From contig DHSM01000007.1 of assembly GCA_002408465.1 (NCBI GenBank), positions 1 through 63,312 of the forward strand: DNA of 63,312 nt, given 5' to 3'. This stretch comes from Firmicutes bacterium UBA5286. GTDB lineage: Bacteria > Bacillota > Proteinivoracia > UBA4975. This document shows positions 7,411 to 17,500 of this stretch, one piece after another. The notes under the pieces are model-generated. The model made no database searches, had not been told where the DNA came from, and saw nothing but the letters and a program-made list of their open reading frames with translations. The position numbers and the translations under genes were made by a program. Each line of letters begins with the position of its first letter. Position 1 is the stretch's first letter.

Positions 7411-10400
7411 TTACCTCAGAAGGGCGCTTAATTCATCTTCCAAGTTTGAACTTACTGCCCCTTCGCCGCCAAAGATTACCACACGACGGACGCTATTTTT
7501 AGTGAGGTATCCGATTACATCCTCATGTACAGTATTACCCACTAACAGGACACCGCTGTTGTTCTTTGCTGCCAGCACAGCGCCGCTCAAAGCGTCCGGG
7601 AATTCTAAACCAGTTGCTACATACATCTGAGCGGTATCCGGCATAAAGAACTCGGCAATGGCCACGCTGGTGGCATAACGATTGCTGCCGCAGATGCGGA
7701 TGGCGCCAGGTGCAGCAGCCATAACCTCGTCGCTGACGACGCTGGTGCCGCCGATGACAATGGTCTCAGTAACTCCGAGAGCTTCAAGAGCCTGGACAGT
7801 TGCATCGGGCATGACATCTGGCCGTGTCATGAGAACAGGCATTCCTAAGCGGGCCGCATATGCGGCAACAGACAAGGCATCGGGGAAGTCGAGGCCGTTG
7901 ACCAAAGCTGCCTGGGCGGATCCTGCCAGAGCAACCCGGGCGGCAATGAGCGCCGCAGTTTCAAAACGATTGGCCCCATTAATCCTTTCAACCTCCAAGC
8001 CCATCGCGATTAAAGCATCCTCTGCTTCCTGACTGACAGCCCCTGTGCCTCCTAAGATAATTATCTTGGTGGCTTGCAGCCGCTGAATCTCAGTGGCAGT
8101 GACTTGAGTCAGCCACTCTGATTTTGTCAGAAGAATCGGAGCGTCAAGAGCATAGGCAAGCGGCGCGCCGGCCAAAGCGTCGGCGTAATTGTCGCCAGTA
8201 GCTAAGACTACATACTCTGAGGTTTCCCAGCCAGCCTGGCTGACTGCCACTGCTGTTTCATACCGGTTTGCGCCCGCTAAGCGCTCGCAACCTGCATGGG
8301 GCACAGATAACCTGCCAGGGGCGACGGCCGCCGCCAGGTTGCCAGCTGCATCGATCAGCTCAAATTCGATTACGGCGCCCGTAAAGATGGTGTCAGCCGG
8401 GACGCACCAGATCCCCTGATAAACGCCATCAGCCACTTCAAGCATGGGGTGCCTGTGGGAACACACTTCCTGCTGACCCGGAAGGATAACTGCAAAGGTT
8501 GCGATGCCGCCTATCGAATCGCTGCGGAATGAAATTTGCACTATCTGACCGCAATATACAATCATGTCTTCGGCAGGCTGCAAGTCAAAAAACGCGGGGT
8601 CAGTTATGTCGACGATTACGGTTACTGTTTTTACAGTGATATTCCCGGCTATGTCCTCTACCTGAACAGTAATAACGTTGTCGCCCTCTTCTACTATTAC
8701 CCTGGTGCTGAAAGCGCCATCTTCTGCAAACTCAACCGCGCTGCCATTAACCAGTACTGTAGCTAGGTACTCATCGGTAGCTACGCCTTCGACGGTTACC
8801 ACTTCTTTATTGGTAACCAGATTGTCTGCAGGTGTTCCGATCACCAACTCCGGAGCCACAGTATCTTTAATAATCAGCAATGGCTCCGAGGGATCAGTGG
8901 CGCCGACCTCAATTTCGGCGGTTGCTGTAATCAGGTTTTCCCCTTCCGCCAGATCTATTTCGGCTTGGAACTCACCGCGTTCAACTTGCATTTGACTGCC
9001 TTCAACGCCATTGACATAGAGCCTAATCAGAGAATCTTGGCCCACAAATCCGGACACGGTAACACTGTCAGTATTGATATGGGTGCCATCAGGCGGTGAA
9101 GTCAAAGTTGGCGATGCTAAGAGATACTTAACGTTAGCCCGAATCATGACATTGCCGTAGTCTGGTGTAACGGGAGAGAATTCACCCATATACCATTCAT
9201 ACGTACGTCCCGAGAATGGTGGCGATTCATCGAAGCCTATGCCGGCACAAGTGGCGTAGTTACCCACCTGAACATAGACAATATAGAAATCCCTGTCGGT
9301 GCTAAAGCCAAAGCTTGAGAGATCAATGTAAGTCCAGTCGCCCCGGATACCCTCTACAACAAAGGGTTCAATAACCATTTCCCCGGGCTCGCCGGTGGGC
9401 AAACTGTCAAATACTGCCACCGACAATTTATTGTCTCCGGGAGTAGGCCAATCTGTATCCCAGAGGTAGACACTGGCTCCGGCTACCTGGGCCATACCAT
9501 CCGGAGTAAATCTTGCCCCCCAGCCATTGCCCCCGTCATAGAAGGCTCGGGCATTCTCTGCAGTCCCATCATCATAGCCAATCTCATCATCATACCCGAT
9601 AAAAGGCGCTAATTCGGCCACCAGGTTGATAGTCTCGCCGCCGATGACGTTGACAGGAAGTTCAGCGAGAATGAAACCTTCAGCAGAAACTCGCAGAGTA
9701 TAACTGCCTTCGAGAACATTCTCCAGATTAAAATTCCCCTGCTCATCGGTGATGGCCCAAGGCACTCGCTCATCTTCTAGCAAGATTATTCTGGCATCGG
9801 GGATAGGCTCGCCGGTGCGGCTTGATACCACCGTGCCATCGATATTGCCTCTGGGAATCGGGTCTAAGAGTGTACTTATCTCTTTTACTTCATCCCGTTC
9901 CAAAGAAAAGGGAATTTCTGCGGTATAGAAACCGTATGCTTCAAACCGCAAGGTCCAGGTTTCTCCTTCGGGAAGGGCGGGGTGAACCATATGGTAATAA
10001 CCTGTAGCCGGATTTGTGCGCACGCTGCGGTTGGATTCAACCACAGTCACCACCGCATCCACGGGAATACCTCCGTTCTGAGGCCCTGGCTGTGTGCTGC
10101 TGTAAACTTTGTACTCACTTTGATCCGTGCGAATTGTCCGGGTAAGCTTATACACAGCAGCAGGAGCTTTGCAGGGAACCCGGATGGCTAGAGGCACATC
10201 TTCGATTACAGAAACAGCCTCTGAAGCGATAACATTGACATCATCAATATACCAGCCGGGATAATTAACGGAGGAATCGGAGAACAGCGCAAAACGAATT
10301 TTGATGCTCCCTCCGACGTAATCATCTAGAGATATGGTTTCAATATCCCAGCCGGTTGAGGCTCCTGTAAAATATGCAATTTCATCCCAGCTTACTCCGC

Positions 10401-13317
10401 CATCACTGGACACTTCGACGTAGGCATCATCCCAGTAGTTTTCGAGTTCATACCAATGAGCAAACTCCAAAACAGCTGACTGGTAGCCGGAAAGGTTTAT
10501 GTCTGGGGATTCAAGCCAGCAAGTAGAATCGGAAGCATAAGCGCCGGCAAGATTGGTTGCCCAGACTTTGCTGCCAGAGAAAGCATTGCCTGGACCGCTG
10601 ACAGGGGTTCCCCACTCCCAGGAATTATTTTCCCCCCCGGAAATGAGACCTCCATTATCTGCCTCGAAATCTGAAGAAAATACCAGGTCAATTTCAGGGG
10701 CAATCGCTGAGGCTTCATTGGAATATGGACTCTCGTTAGAGGAGAAATCCACTGCTGTAACGACATAGAAGTATTCAGTTCCGCCAATAAAGTTCCTGTC
10801 AATGTAGAAGGTGGCAACGATTTCGTCAATTTTCTCATAGGGTCCCCCAGATGTTTCAGACCGGTAAACAGCATACCCAGCAACATCTGCTTCCGGAGCA
10901 GGTTCCCAGGTTAGTACAACGCCTGTTCCCGTCGAAACAGCCTGGATATTGACAGGAGCTGAAGGAGCCTCGTTGTCTGTTCCGACAAAGTCGACAGAGT
11001 CTATATACCATCCTTGATAATTCACCGAGTAGTCCGACATGAAGACAAAGGCGACGTAAACCTGGTTTTCTGAACCGCAATAGTCATTAAGATCGATAAA
11101 CAGGTTCTGCCATTCTTGGGAATAGCCAGTAACTTCAGAAACGATTTCCCAGTTCTCACCATAGTCAGCGGTTATTGCTACCAGGCCTACATCATAATAG
11201 TCCTCAATATCGTACCAGTGCTGAAGCATTAAGGATGCTTCACTGGCATTTCTAAGGTCCAAAGGCACAGATCGCAGCCAGCTCTCTAAGTTAGTAGAGT
11301 AATTTCCCTGAAGGTTAGTGCCAACCAGACGTGTGCCGCTTAAGGGTTCAGGCCCTACAACGGGTTCCCCCCACTGCCAATCTCCATCCATGTACCAGCC
11401 CTGGGGATAACTTTCAAAATCCCAGTTCATACCCGGCTCGACTCCAAATAGAACCTCGACATAGTGTTCAGGGGTTTCGACGATATTGCCTGCCCAGTCT
11501 TTAACAACAATCTTGTAAGTGAAGCCTGGTTCGACTACATACATCCAGGGAATCACGCCGGTGTATTCACCATCTCTGTGATCGCCGGCAACGCGATCCA
11601 TCAGCATTACCGACCATTCCGATCCATCTGCAGCTTGCACCCAAACCTCGGCGCCGACAACTGAGATATCGTCAGTAATCTTAGCTGACAAGACAAGGTC
11701 AGCACCGCCAAAGCAGCCTTCAACTGGAATATGCTGAATAACCGGGGGTTCAGCATCTTCTCCAGCGGTCAGGGCCTGGCCGGTAATAGTGCCAAATCCG
11801 CTTTCTATGGTTGCAACAGCATCGAAAACATTGATTATTCCTCTCCCGTATCCATAGTTGGGACTTTCGGGATACTGGGAATCCGTCAGCGGTATCGCAG
11901 TGTCAAAAAGGATCGCCTCGACTTGATCCACTGTCAGGCCCGTGTCAGCCTGCAGCAACAGGGCAGCAGCCCCTGCCACATGCGGAGAGGCCATGGATGT
12001 GCCACTCCAAGAAGCTTCGTAGCCGCCAATGACTGAGGAACGGATTGCCACTCCAGGAGCTGATACATCTGGCTTTAAGTCATCATAAGGTCCCGGCCCC
12101 TGGTTGGAAAAACCGGCCCTCAAGTTATCGATATCTATTGCCGCCACTGCAACACTTTCGGGATAATTCGCAGGAGCGCTGACTGAACTAGGAGAAGAAC
12201 CTCCGGAGGTGTTGCCGGCTGCAAACACCGGCAAAATTTGCGCTGCCCGCCAATTTTGAACCATGGGACGGAACCATTCGTCTATTCCAGCACCGCCGCC
12301 CCAAGAGTTATTGATGATATCAGGAGCCATAGACGGATTGGGATTGCCGTCCACATCAGTAGGAGCAAGTAAGTACTGTGCTGCGCTCAAGATATCGTGA
12401 TCCCAGCCGCCATCTGCTTCAAATGCTTTAGCGGCAATCCACTTGGCGCCTGGAGCAATACCAATTAGGTTATTCGTTTCGGGATGACCGCCAAGCACTG
12501 TGCCCATTACATGGGTTCCATGACATATTTCGGGTATATCATAGGGCATAGTCTCGTCATTGACGGCATCAAACCAATTGTAGATTGAGTCATAGTCCCC
12601 ATAGGCATTATATCCCCGCCACTTCTCAAGCAGCGCCTCGTGCTCATAATGAATGCCGGTATCTATCATTCCTACAACTATACCGGTGCCGTCTAAGCCG
12701 TAAGTATCCCATACTGCGTAGGCGTTGATATTTTCCAGGTTCCATTGTCTCCCTGGGCCGCTCTGAATCTTAGCATCCAGAAGAATTGGTTTTTCCATTG
12801 CGATCCAGCCTGAGGGCAGGATTTTTTCAATCTCGGGGCGCAAAGCCAATTCCCTGACAACGGCTTCAGTAGTATAGGCATGAACCATATTGACAATGAA
12901 ATAGCTGTCAATTTCTTGGACATTGCCTTTCACCTGTTCCCCATGCAAATAGTCCAAAACTGGACCTTGGGTATTTGCTGTCGTCTCCCTCAGAGCGTTA
13001 ACTACTGCATATCTCGCAGTCATTTTTTGATTATATGCAGTAGCCTCCTGGGCCGACAGCTTCTTAACGGCAGCTTCTGCCACAGTTTGTGAATTTACCT
13101 GCTCTTTGAATTTAACCATGACATGCAGATACTCGTTTTCAGAAAATGCAGCAGATAAATCCGCATGGATCTTAGATTGCAAAATTTGTTTTGAATCCTG
13201 CAGTAATGAAATATGCTTGGCCTGATGATCCCGGGCAGAGGTAAAACCAGCTGGGAGCACCATTGTAATAACCATCGCCGCGACTAGAAAAACCCGGAAA
13301 ACTTTTGATTTAAACAT
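7411..13317 (-). CDS. Secreted subtilisin-like (S8) protease with CWB2 anchor
   Basis: An exported serine protease of about 1968 residues. ATG 13317 is chosen because TAGGAGGAAAAAA precedes it and a signal peptide (KVFRVFLVAAMVITMVLP) follows. After a propeptide-like region, the catalytic triad is D219 (GMIDTG), H269 (HGTHVMGT) and S441 (SGTSMASPHV), numbered from this start. Downstream lie two MAM-like beta-sandwiches (about 630-780 and 878-1026) flanking a fibronectin type III domain (782-876). A carboxypeptidase-regulatory-like domain (about 1151-1236), a further beta domain (1240-1400) and Ig-like domains follow. Three CWB2 repeats run from about 1672 to the end. It is collinear with the 1859-residue protease at 25574, so the two are paralogs. 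It presumably digests protein at the cell surface; substrates are unknown. The sortase gene upstream is separated from it by a terminator. Confidence 0.9.
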   Translation of the reverse strand: MFKSKVFRVFLVAAMVITMVLPAGFTSARDHQAKHISLLQDSKQILQSKIHADLSAAFSENEYLHVMVKFKEQVNSQTVAEAAVKKLSAQEATAYNQKMTARYAVVNALRETTANTQGPVLDYLHGEQVKGNVQEIDSYFIVNMVHAYTTEAVVRELALRPEIEKILPSGWIAMEKPILLDAKIQSGPGRQWNLENINAYAVWDTYGLDGTGIVVGMIDTGIHYEHEALLEKWRGYNAYGDYDSIYNWFDAVNDETMPYDIPEICHGTHVMGTVLGGHPETNNLIGIAPGAKWIAAKAFEADGGWDHDILSAAQYLLAPTDVDGNPNPSMAPDIINNSWGGGAGIDEWFRPMVQNWRAAQILPVFAAGNTSGGSSPSSVSAPANYPESVAVAAIDIDNLRAGFSNQGPGPYDDLKPDVSAPGVAIRSSVIGGYEASWSGTSMASPHVAGAAALLLQADTGLTVDQVEAILFDTAIPLTDSQYPESPNYGYGRGIINVFDAVATIESGFGTITGQALTAGEDAEPPVIQHIPVEGCFGGADLVLSAKITDDISVVGAEVWVQAADGSEWSVMLMDRVAGDHRDGEYTGVIPWMYVVEPGFTYKIVVKDWAGNIVETPEHYVEVLFGVEPGMNWDFESYPQGWYMDGDWQWGEPVVGPEPLSGTRLVGTNLQGNYSTNLESWLRSVPLDLRNASEASLMLQHWYDIEDYYDVGLVAITADYGENWEIVSEVTGYSQEWQNLFIDLNDYCGSENQVYVAFVFMSDYSVNYQGWYIDSVDFVGTDNEAPSAPVNIQAVSTGTGVVLTWEPAPEADVAGYAVYRSETSGGPYEKIDEIVATFYIDRNFIGGTEYFYVVTAVDFSSNESPYSNEASAIAPEIDLVFSSDFEADNGGLISGGENNSWEWGTPVSGPGNAFSGSKVWATNLAGAYASDSTCWLESPDINLSGYQSAVLEFAHWYELENYWDDAYVEVSSDGGVSWDEIAYFTGASTGWDIETISLDDYVGGSIKIRFALFSDSSVNYPGWYIDDVNVIASEAVSVIEDVPLAIRVPCKAPAAVYKLTRTIRTDQSEYKVYSSTQPGPQNGGIPVDAVVTVVESNRSVRTNPATGYYHMVHPALPEGETWTLRFEAYGFYTAEIPFSLERDEVKEISTLLDPIPRGNIDGTVVSSRTGEPIPDARIILLEDERVPWAITDEQGNFNLENVLEGSYTLRVSAEGFILAELPVNVIGGETINLVAELAPFIGYDDEIGYDDGTAENARAFYDGGNGWGARFTPDGMAQVAGASVYLWDTDWPTPGDNKLSVAVFDSLPTGEPGEMVIEPFVVEGIRGDWTYIDLSSFGFSTDRDFYIVYVQVGNYATCAGIGFDESPPFSGRTYEWYMGEFSPVTPDYGNVMIRANVKYLLASPTLTSPPDGTHINTDSVTVSGFVGQDSLIRLYVNGVEGSQMQVERGEFQAEIDLAEGENLITATAEIEVGATDPSEPLLIIKDTVAPELVIGTPADNLVTNKEVVTVEGVATDEYLATVLVNGSAVEFAEDGAFSTRVIVEEGDNVITVQVEDIAGNITVKTVTVIVDITDPAFFDLQPAEDMIVYCGQIVQISFRSDSIGGIATFAVILPGQQEVCSHRHPMLEVADGVYQGIWCVPADTIFTGAVIEFELIDAAGNLAAAVAPGRLSVPHAGCERLAGANRYETAVAVSQAGWETSEYVVLATGDNYADALAGAPLAYALDAPILLTKSEWLTQVTATEIQRLQATKIIILGGTGAVSQEAEDALIAMGLEVERINGANRFETAALIAARVALAGSAQAALVNGLDFPDALSVAAYAARLGMPVLMTRPDVMPDATVQALEALGVTETIVIGGTSVVSDEVMAAAPGAIRICGSNRYATSVAIAEFFMPDTAQMYVATGLEFPDALSGAVLAAKNNSGVLLVGNTVHEDVIGYLTKNSVRRVVIFGGEGAVSSNLEDELSALLR

Positions 13318-13549
13318 TTTTTTCCTCCTATTTTTTTGATTTCCAGCCACCTAACACGCTTTTCTCATAGACCACCCCCTGCATTGCCAGAGTGTCTCGG
13401 GAACAGGTGTGCTACTTGGATGAATCTTGTATTTATTGCAATCTATTTTCTATTAGTTCTCTTTTAAATAGTAAAAGTCCTGCTTAAGAAGCATATAATT
13501 TCACTACTATTTTTGACAATTTTCGACAATTTACTTTGTTACATATAAA

Positions 13550-13579
13550 CCCCGCTCCGGAAAATTCCCGGAAGCGGGG
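13550..13579 (-). terminator. Rho-independent terminator of the sortase gene
   Basis: The stem CCCCGCT-CCGG pairs with CCGG-AAGCGGGG and is followed by UUUAUAU on the minus strand. It starts about 37 bases after the sortase stop, so the sortase and the protease gene downstream are probably separate transcripts. Confidence 0.8.
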
Positions 13580-13615
13580 CAGGATATTGCCGCTATTAAT
13601 TTAACAACTCAATGT

Positions 13616-14269
13616 TCATTCGTTTTTTGCAGTTATGGCTTGCACAAATATTCCTCGCACAATCAGGCGTTTAGCCGATGTGACTTTTCCCACCCGCTGA
13701 CAGGTGGTCAAAGTAATTGCAGCATAGTCTAGAGGGGCGATGACCTCAACCTGTGTTGGTTCTACAATAAAAACTTCTTCAACTTCATAACAGTAATCTA
13801 CCCCAGGCGCCCGAAGTATTATTTCATCACCAGGTTTCAGCTCATTGAGCCTGCGAAAGAAACCTGCTGGGCCTCCCCTGTGCCCGGCTATTAGTAAGTT
13901 GCCAGCTTCACCAGGGAAAACACTTTGGGGATAGTAGCTGGGAGGATGATTGAGCTTGCGGGCGAAGATTCCCATATCGCTGACAGCCACAATTTGGACA
14001 GATAAGTCAATGGCGGCGATTTCCAGCTGGGTTGGGGAGAATTCATCCCATTGGGGAAGTGATGGCTCAACCCATTCAGGTGTCTGTTGGTTATCCTCAT
14101 CGTCACTGGCATCTATATGAGGAATCTCAGTTCGGTCATTAAAAGCTTTCTCAAGGCGACTCTGTTCCAGACGGGCCTGGATCCTTAAGAATATAGGATA
14201 CCCTATCATGGCCACGCCGGCTATAATGAGGATTGTTGCAGCCGCATGAATTATTCTCCGCTTGGTCAC
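13616..14269 (-). CDS. Class D sortase
   Basis: A membrane-bound transpeptidase that in this family joins LPxT-type surface proteins to the wall. The 217-residue product has an N-terminal transmembrane anchor (ATILIIAGVAMIGYPIFL), then a linker, then the sortase barrel. The barrel shows the catalytic histidine in AGHRGG, the nucleophile in TLTTCQRV and the arginine in KRLIVRG. The start is GTG 14269: an upstream ATG runs at once into TGA. The ribosome binding site is a run of 11 G residues ending six bases before GTG. No protein in this window ends in an LPxTG-like motif with a hydrophobic tail, so its substrate must be encoded elsewhere. It sits between two CWB2 protease genes but is not obviously co-transcribed with them. 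Confidence 0.9.
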   Translation of the reverse strand: MTKRRIIHAAATILIIAGVAMIGYPIFLRIQARLEQSRLEKAFNDRTEIPHIDASDDEDNQQTPEWVEPSLPQWDEFSPTQLEIAAIDLSVQIVAVSDMGIFARKLNHPPSYYPQSVFPGEAGNLLIAGHRGGPAGFFRRLNELKPGDEIILRAPGVDYCYEVEEVFIVEPTQVEVIAPLDYAAITLTTCQRVGKVTSAKRLIVRGIFVQAITAKNE

Positions 14270-14274
14270 ATCAT

Positions 14275-14285
14275 CCCCCCCCCCC
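14275..14285 (-). repeat. 11-base homopolymeric G tract in the sortase ribosome binding site
   Basis: Eleven C on the plus strand give G11 on the sense strand. It occupies the Shine-Dalgarno position of the sortase gene, with ATGAT between it and the GTG start. Such tracts slip during replication, so the spacing and strength of this site may vary between cells. Confidence 0.7.
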
Positions 14286-14579
14286 TAAAACACAATATAA
14301 ATCTGTTTGTCAATCTTCAATTCAATTTTCGCTCCGGCTTCTAATAAATTTATATATATCCTTACGCAATCATCTTATTCCATGTCGAAATGATAGTAGT
14401 CGTTGTCATGAACAAAAGTTTAGATAACCATGTTAATCTTACACTATTATTATAGAGTTTACATCGGCAATAAGAGATATTTAAGGCAATTCTGCGACAG
14501 AAGGATGTCAAGCACATGTTATGGTATGAATCTAAAAAAATCCCCCCCTCCATTTAATGGAGGAGGGGGATTCTTCTCT
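14286..14579. other. Intergenic region upstream of the sortase
   Basis: No gene is visible in this AT-rich stretch. It holds the terminator of the giant protease gene (14541-14571) and must hold the sortase promoter. A TTGACA box is present on the minus strand (14309-14314), but no convincing -10 box stands at the right distance, so I do not call a promoter. Confidence 0.5.
14534..14571 (-). terminator. Rho-independent terminator of the giant protease gene
   Basis: The hairpin TCCCCCTCCTCCATTAAATG and its complement are followed by seven U residues on the minus strand. It lies immediately downstream of the stop codon at 14580. Confidence 0.92.
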
Positions 14580-17500
14580 TTACTTGAGAATGGCGGCTAG
14601 TTCATTGGCAAGCTCTGGGCTTACTGCCCCTTCGCCGCCAAAGATTGTCACCCGAACCACAGCCTTTTCGGTGAGGTAACGGGCTGCACCCTCGGGAACA
14701 GTGTTGCCAACCAGGAGGATGCCGCTGTTATTCTTGGCTGCTAGTACAGCGCCGCTCAAAGCATCGGCGAAATTCAAACCTGTGGCCACATACATCTGTG
14801 TGGTGTCCGGCTTGAAGTATTCGGCAACCGCCACACTAGTGGCATAACGGTTGCTGCCGCTGATTCTCACAGCGCCGGGGGCTGCTGCCATAACCTCGTC
14901 GCTGATGACGCCATTGCCGCCAATGACTATGGTCTCAGTGACTCCCAAATCCTCAAGAGCCTGGGCGGTGGCACTGGGCATGCTGTCGGAACGGGTCAAG
15001 AGAATCGGCATTCCCAAACGGGCGGCATAGGCGGCTACGGAGAGGGCATCGGGGAAATCGAGGCCGTTAACCAAAGCTGCCTTTGCTGATCCTTCCGGAG
15101 CGACCCGCGCGGCAATGAGGGCTGCTGTTTCAAAGCGATTGGCGCCAACAATCCGTTCTACGGCAAGGCCCATCTCAATTAAGGTGTCTTCTGCTTGCTG
15201 ACTGACTGCGCCGGTGCCGCCTAAGATAATAATCTTGGTGGCTTGCAAGCGCTGGATTTCCTCAGCAGTGACCGTGTTCAGCCTTGCGGGGTTGGTCAGC
15301 AGGATGGGTGCATCCAGAGCATAGGCAAGCGGTGCGCCGGCCAAAGCGTCGGCGTAATTGTCACCCCGAGCCAGGATGATATATTCTGAAGTTTCCCAGC
15401 CAGCCTGACTGACTGCAACTGCGGTGGCGTAACGGTTCGTGCCTTCCAGACGGGTTACTCGGGCATCGCCGATGGTAACTTGGCCTGGGGCATTGATGAC
15501 AACCATATTACCTGCAGCATCACTGTGTTCGATGCGGATTGCGACGTTTTCCGCAATTATGCCGACAGGAGCGGTCCAGATTCCCTTATACAGACCGGGC
15601 TCGACCTCTTCCATATTGGTCAGGGCGAAAGGCATGGCGCTGAGACCAGGGATGGTCAAAGCAAATCTGGCGCTGCCGCCGACGGAATCACTGCGGAAGG
15701 AGACGACGACCTTGTCTCCAGGATTGACGGTGATGTCCATCGCGGGCTGGATGTCGGTAATTACCGGGGCAGTGGTGTCTAAGACCACGGTGATGCCATC
15801 GGTAAGTCCAGTTACGCCCTCCGGTATTTCCAGGGTGGCGGTGATGATGTTTTCACCTCGGCCCAGTTTAATAGCTGCGGAGAATTCACCATTCCGGGTA
15901 ACGACGCTGGCAACGGCTTCGCCATTGTTGTAGATGGCGACGGTGCCGTCAACCATGACCAAGCCGGAGACGAGCAGTGCGTCGCGGTTGGTATAGGTGA
16001 CGTGGACAGGACTCTCAATTGCCGGCGGGGCGACAACGGTAACGGTCATGGTGTTGCCGGTGGTGGCGCCTGCAAAGTTCCTAGCTTCGGTGCTCAACTC
16101 ATAAGTTGCGCCTGCGGCCAAGTTGAGGTCGGCGACAAAGGTGTTGTCGCTGTTGGTGTCCATAGTGGCGGTGAGAACGCCGTCTACATAGACATCTACG
16201 ATGTCCCGGTAGCCAGCTTGACCGCTGACGCTGAAAGCAGAATCGACGACATATACATGGTCTTCGTCCCAGACAGGCGCCTTGGGTGCCTGTTGCTGTG
16301 CGGTCCTGGCCCATTCCATGGCCTGGACATAGACTTGCTTGCCAGCTTCGGTCCAACCGGCATTGGGGCCCATCATGTTATTAACAGCATAGCTGGACAA
16401 GAGCAGATGCATATGGTTGGCGCTGCGGAAATCATAGGCGATTGCGGCGCCTTTATCTTCACCGTCAACAATAATATTGGCCAAGGCAATGCCTTTGTAA
16501 TTCTTGAAGGTAGAGTACAGGCTCTTGTCGGAATGAATCCGCAGAGGCTCGGCAATATCCAGACCGGCAAAGATCGGATGGTCGCCGGCAACATCCAAGT
16601 ATACTGCCCCTTGGTTGTAACCGTGCTTATCCTTCTGAGGATAGCCAATGGTCTCTTCCAACAGGGGAATAGAGCCGGAGGCAACGCCCCAGCTGCCTAC
16701 AAAGACCAAGCTTGTTTCATACTTATCGCTTTCGGCGACAAGTCTTTCCATTTGCTCGGCGGTGCCGCTGGAGGTGTTGACAATGACCAGGTTATAGTTG
16801 TAAAGGTCATTGAGAATGCTCCAATCCCGGGACTCGGCCGCAAAGCCACTGTCCATCAGGAAGGAAGCGACCTCGCCAGACCAATCGCCTAACACAGCGG
16901 TATCGAAGCTGCTGAGGCTGAAGTCCTCAACTGCGTCTTCACCTTCAGCGATGGTGACAGTCCGAGTAGTGGTTTTATAGCCAGTTAAGCTGACAGCTAT
17001 CTGATATTCACCATCTAGTAGGTTTGTAAAGAGATAATTCCCGCTATTCCCAGTGGTAGCAGTAAATTCAGCCCCGGTAAATCTCTCCGTCAAGGTGACT
17101 GTTACTCCGGAAAGAGCAGCGCCGCTGGATGCGTCAATAATCTGACCAGAGATACTGGCTCTATCTGTAGCCACCATGGAAAAATTCAGTTCTGCCGTTT
17201 GACCTAGTTCTTCAATAGATGCTGTTCCGGACTGGACAAGAAAACCCCGAGCTTGAACGGTTACTTCGTGGGTTCCCAATTCCACCCCTAGGGTGTAACT
17301 GCCTAACGCATTAGTAACAGTGTCCTGTCCTTGGGCAGGAATTGACACCAAAGCGCCAGCAATGGGATTGCCTTCAGGATCGGTTACAATGCCAGTAATT
17401 TCACCAAGACTTGCAGTGATTCCCCAGTTAACGGCATTGTTGAGAATACGCTTTGTATCATCTGTCCAACGACTTGTGGGACTGCCATACATACCTGACT

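Noticed and set aside
16002..16892. A 296-codon open frame on the plus strand inside the giant protease gene
   Set aside because: It is antisense to a gene with clear domains, has no ribosome binding site that I can see, and its composition follows the codon pattern of the sense strand.
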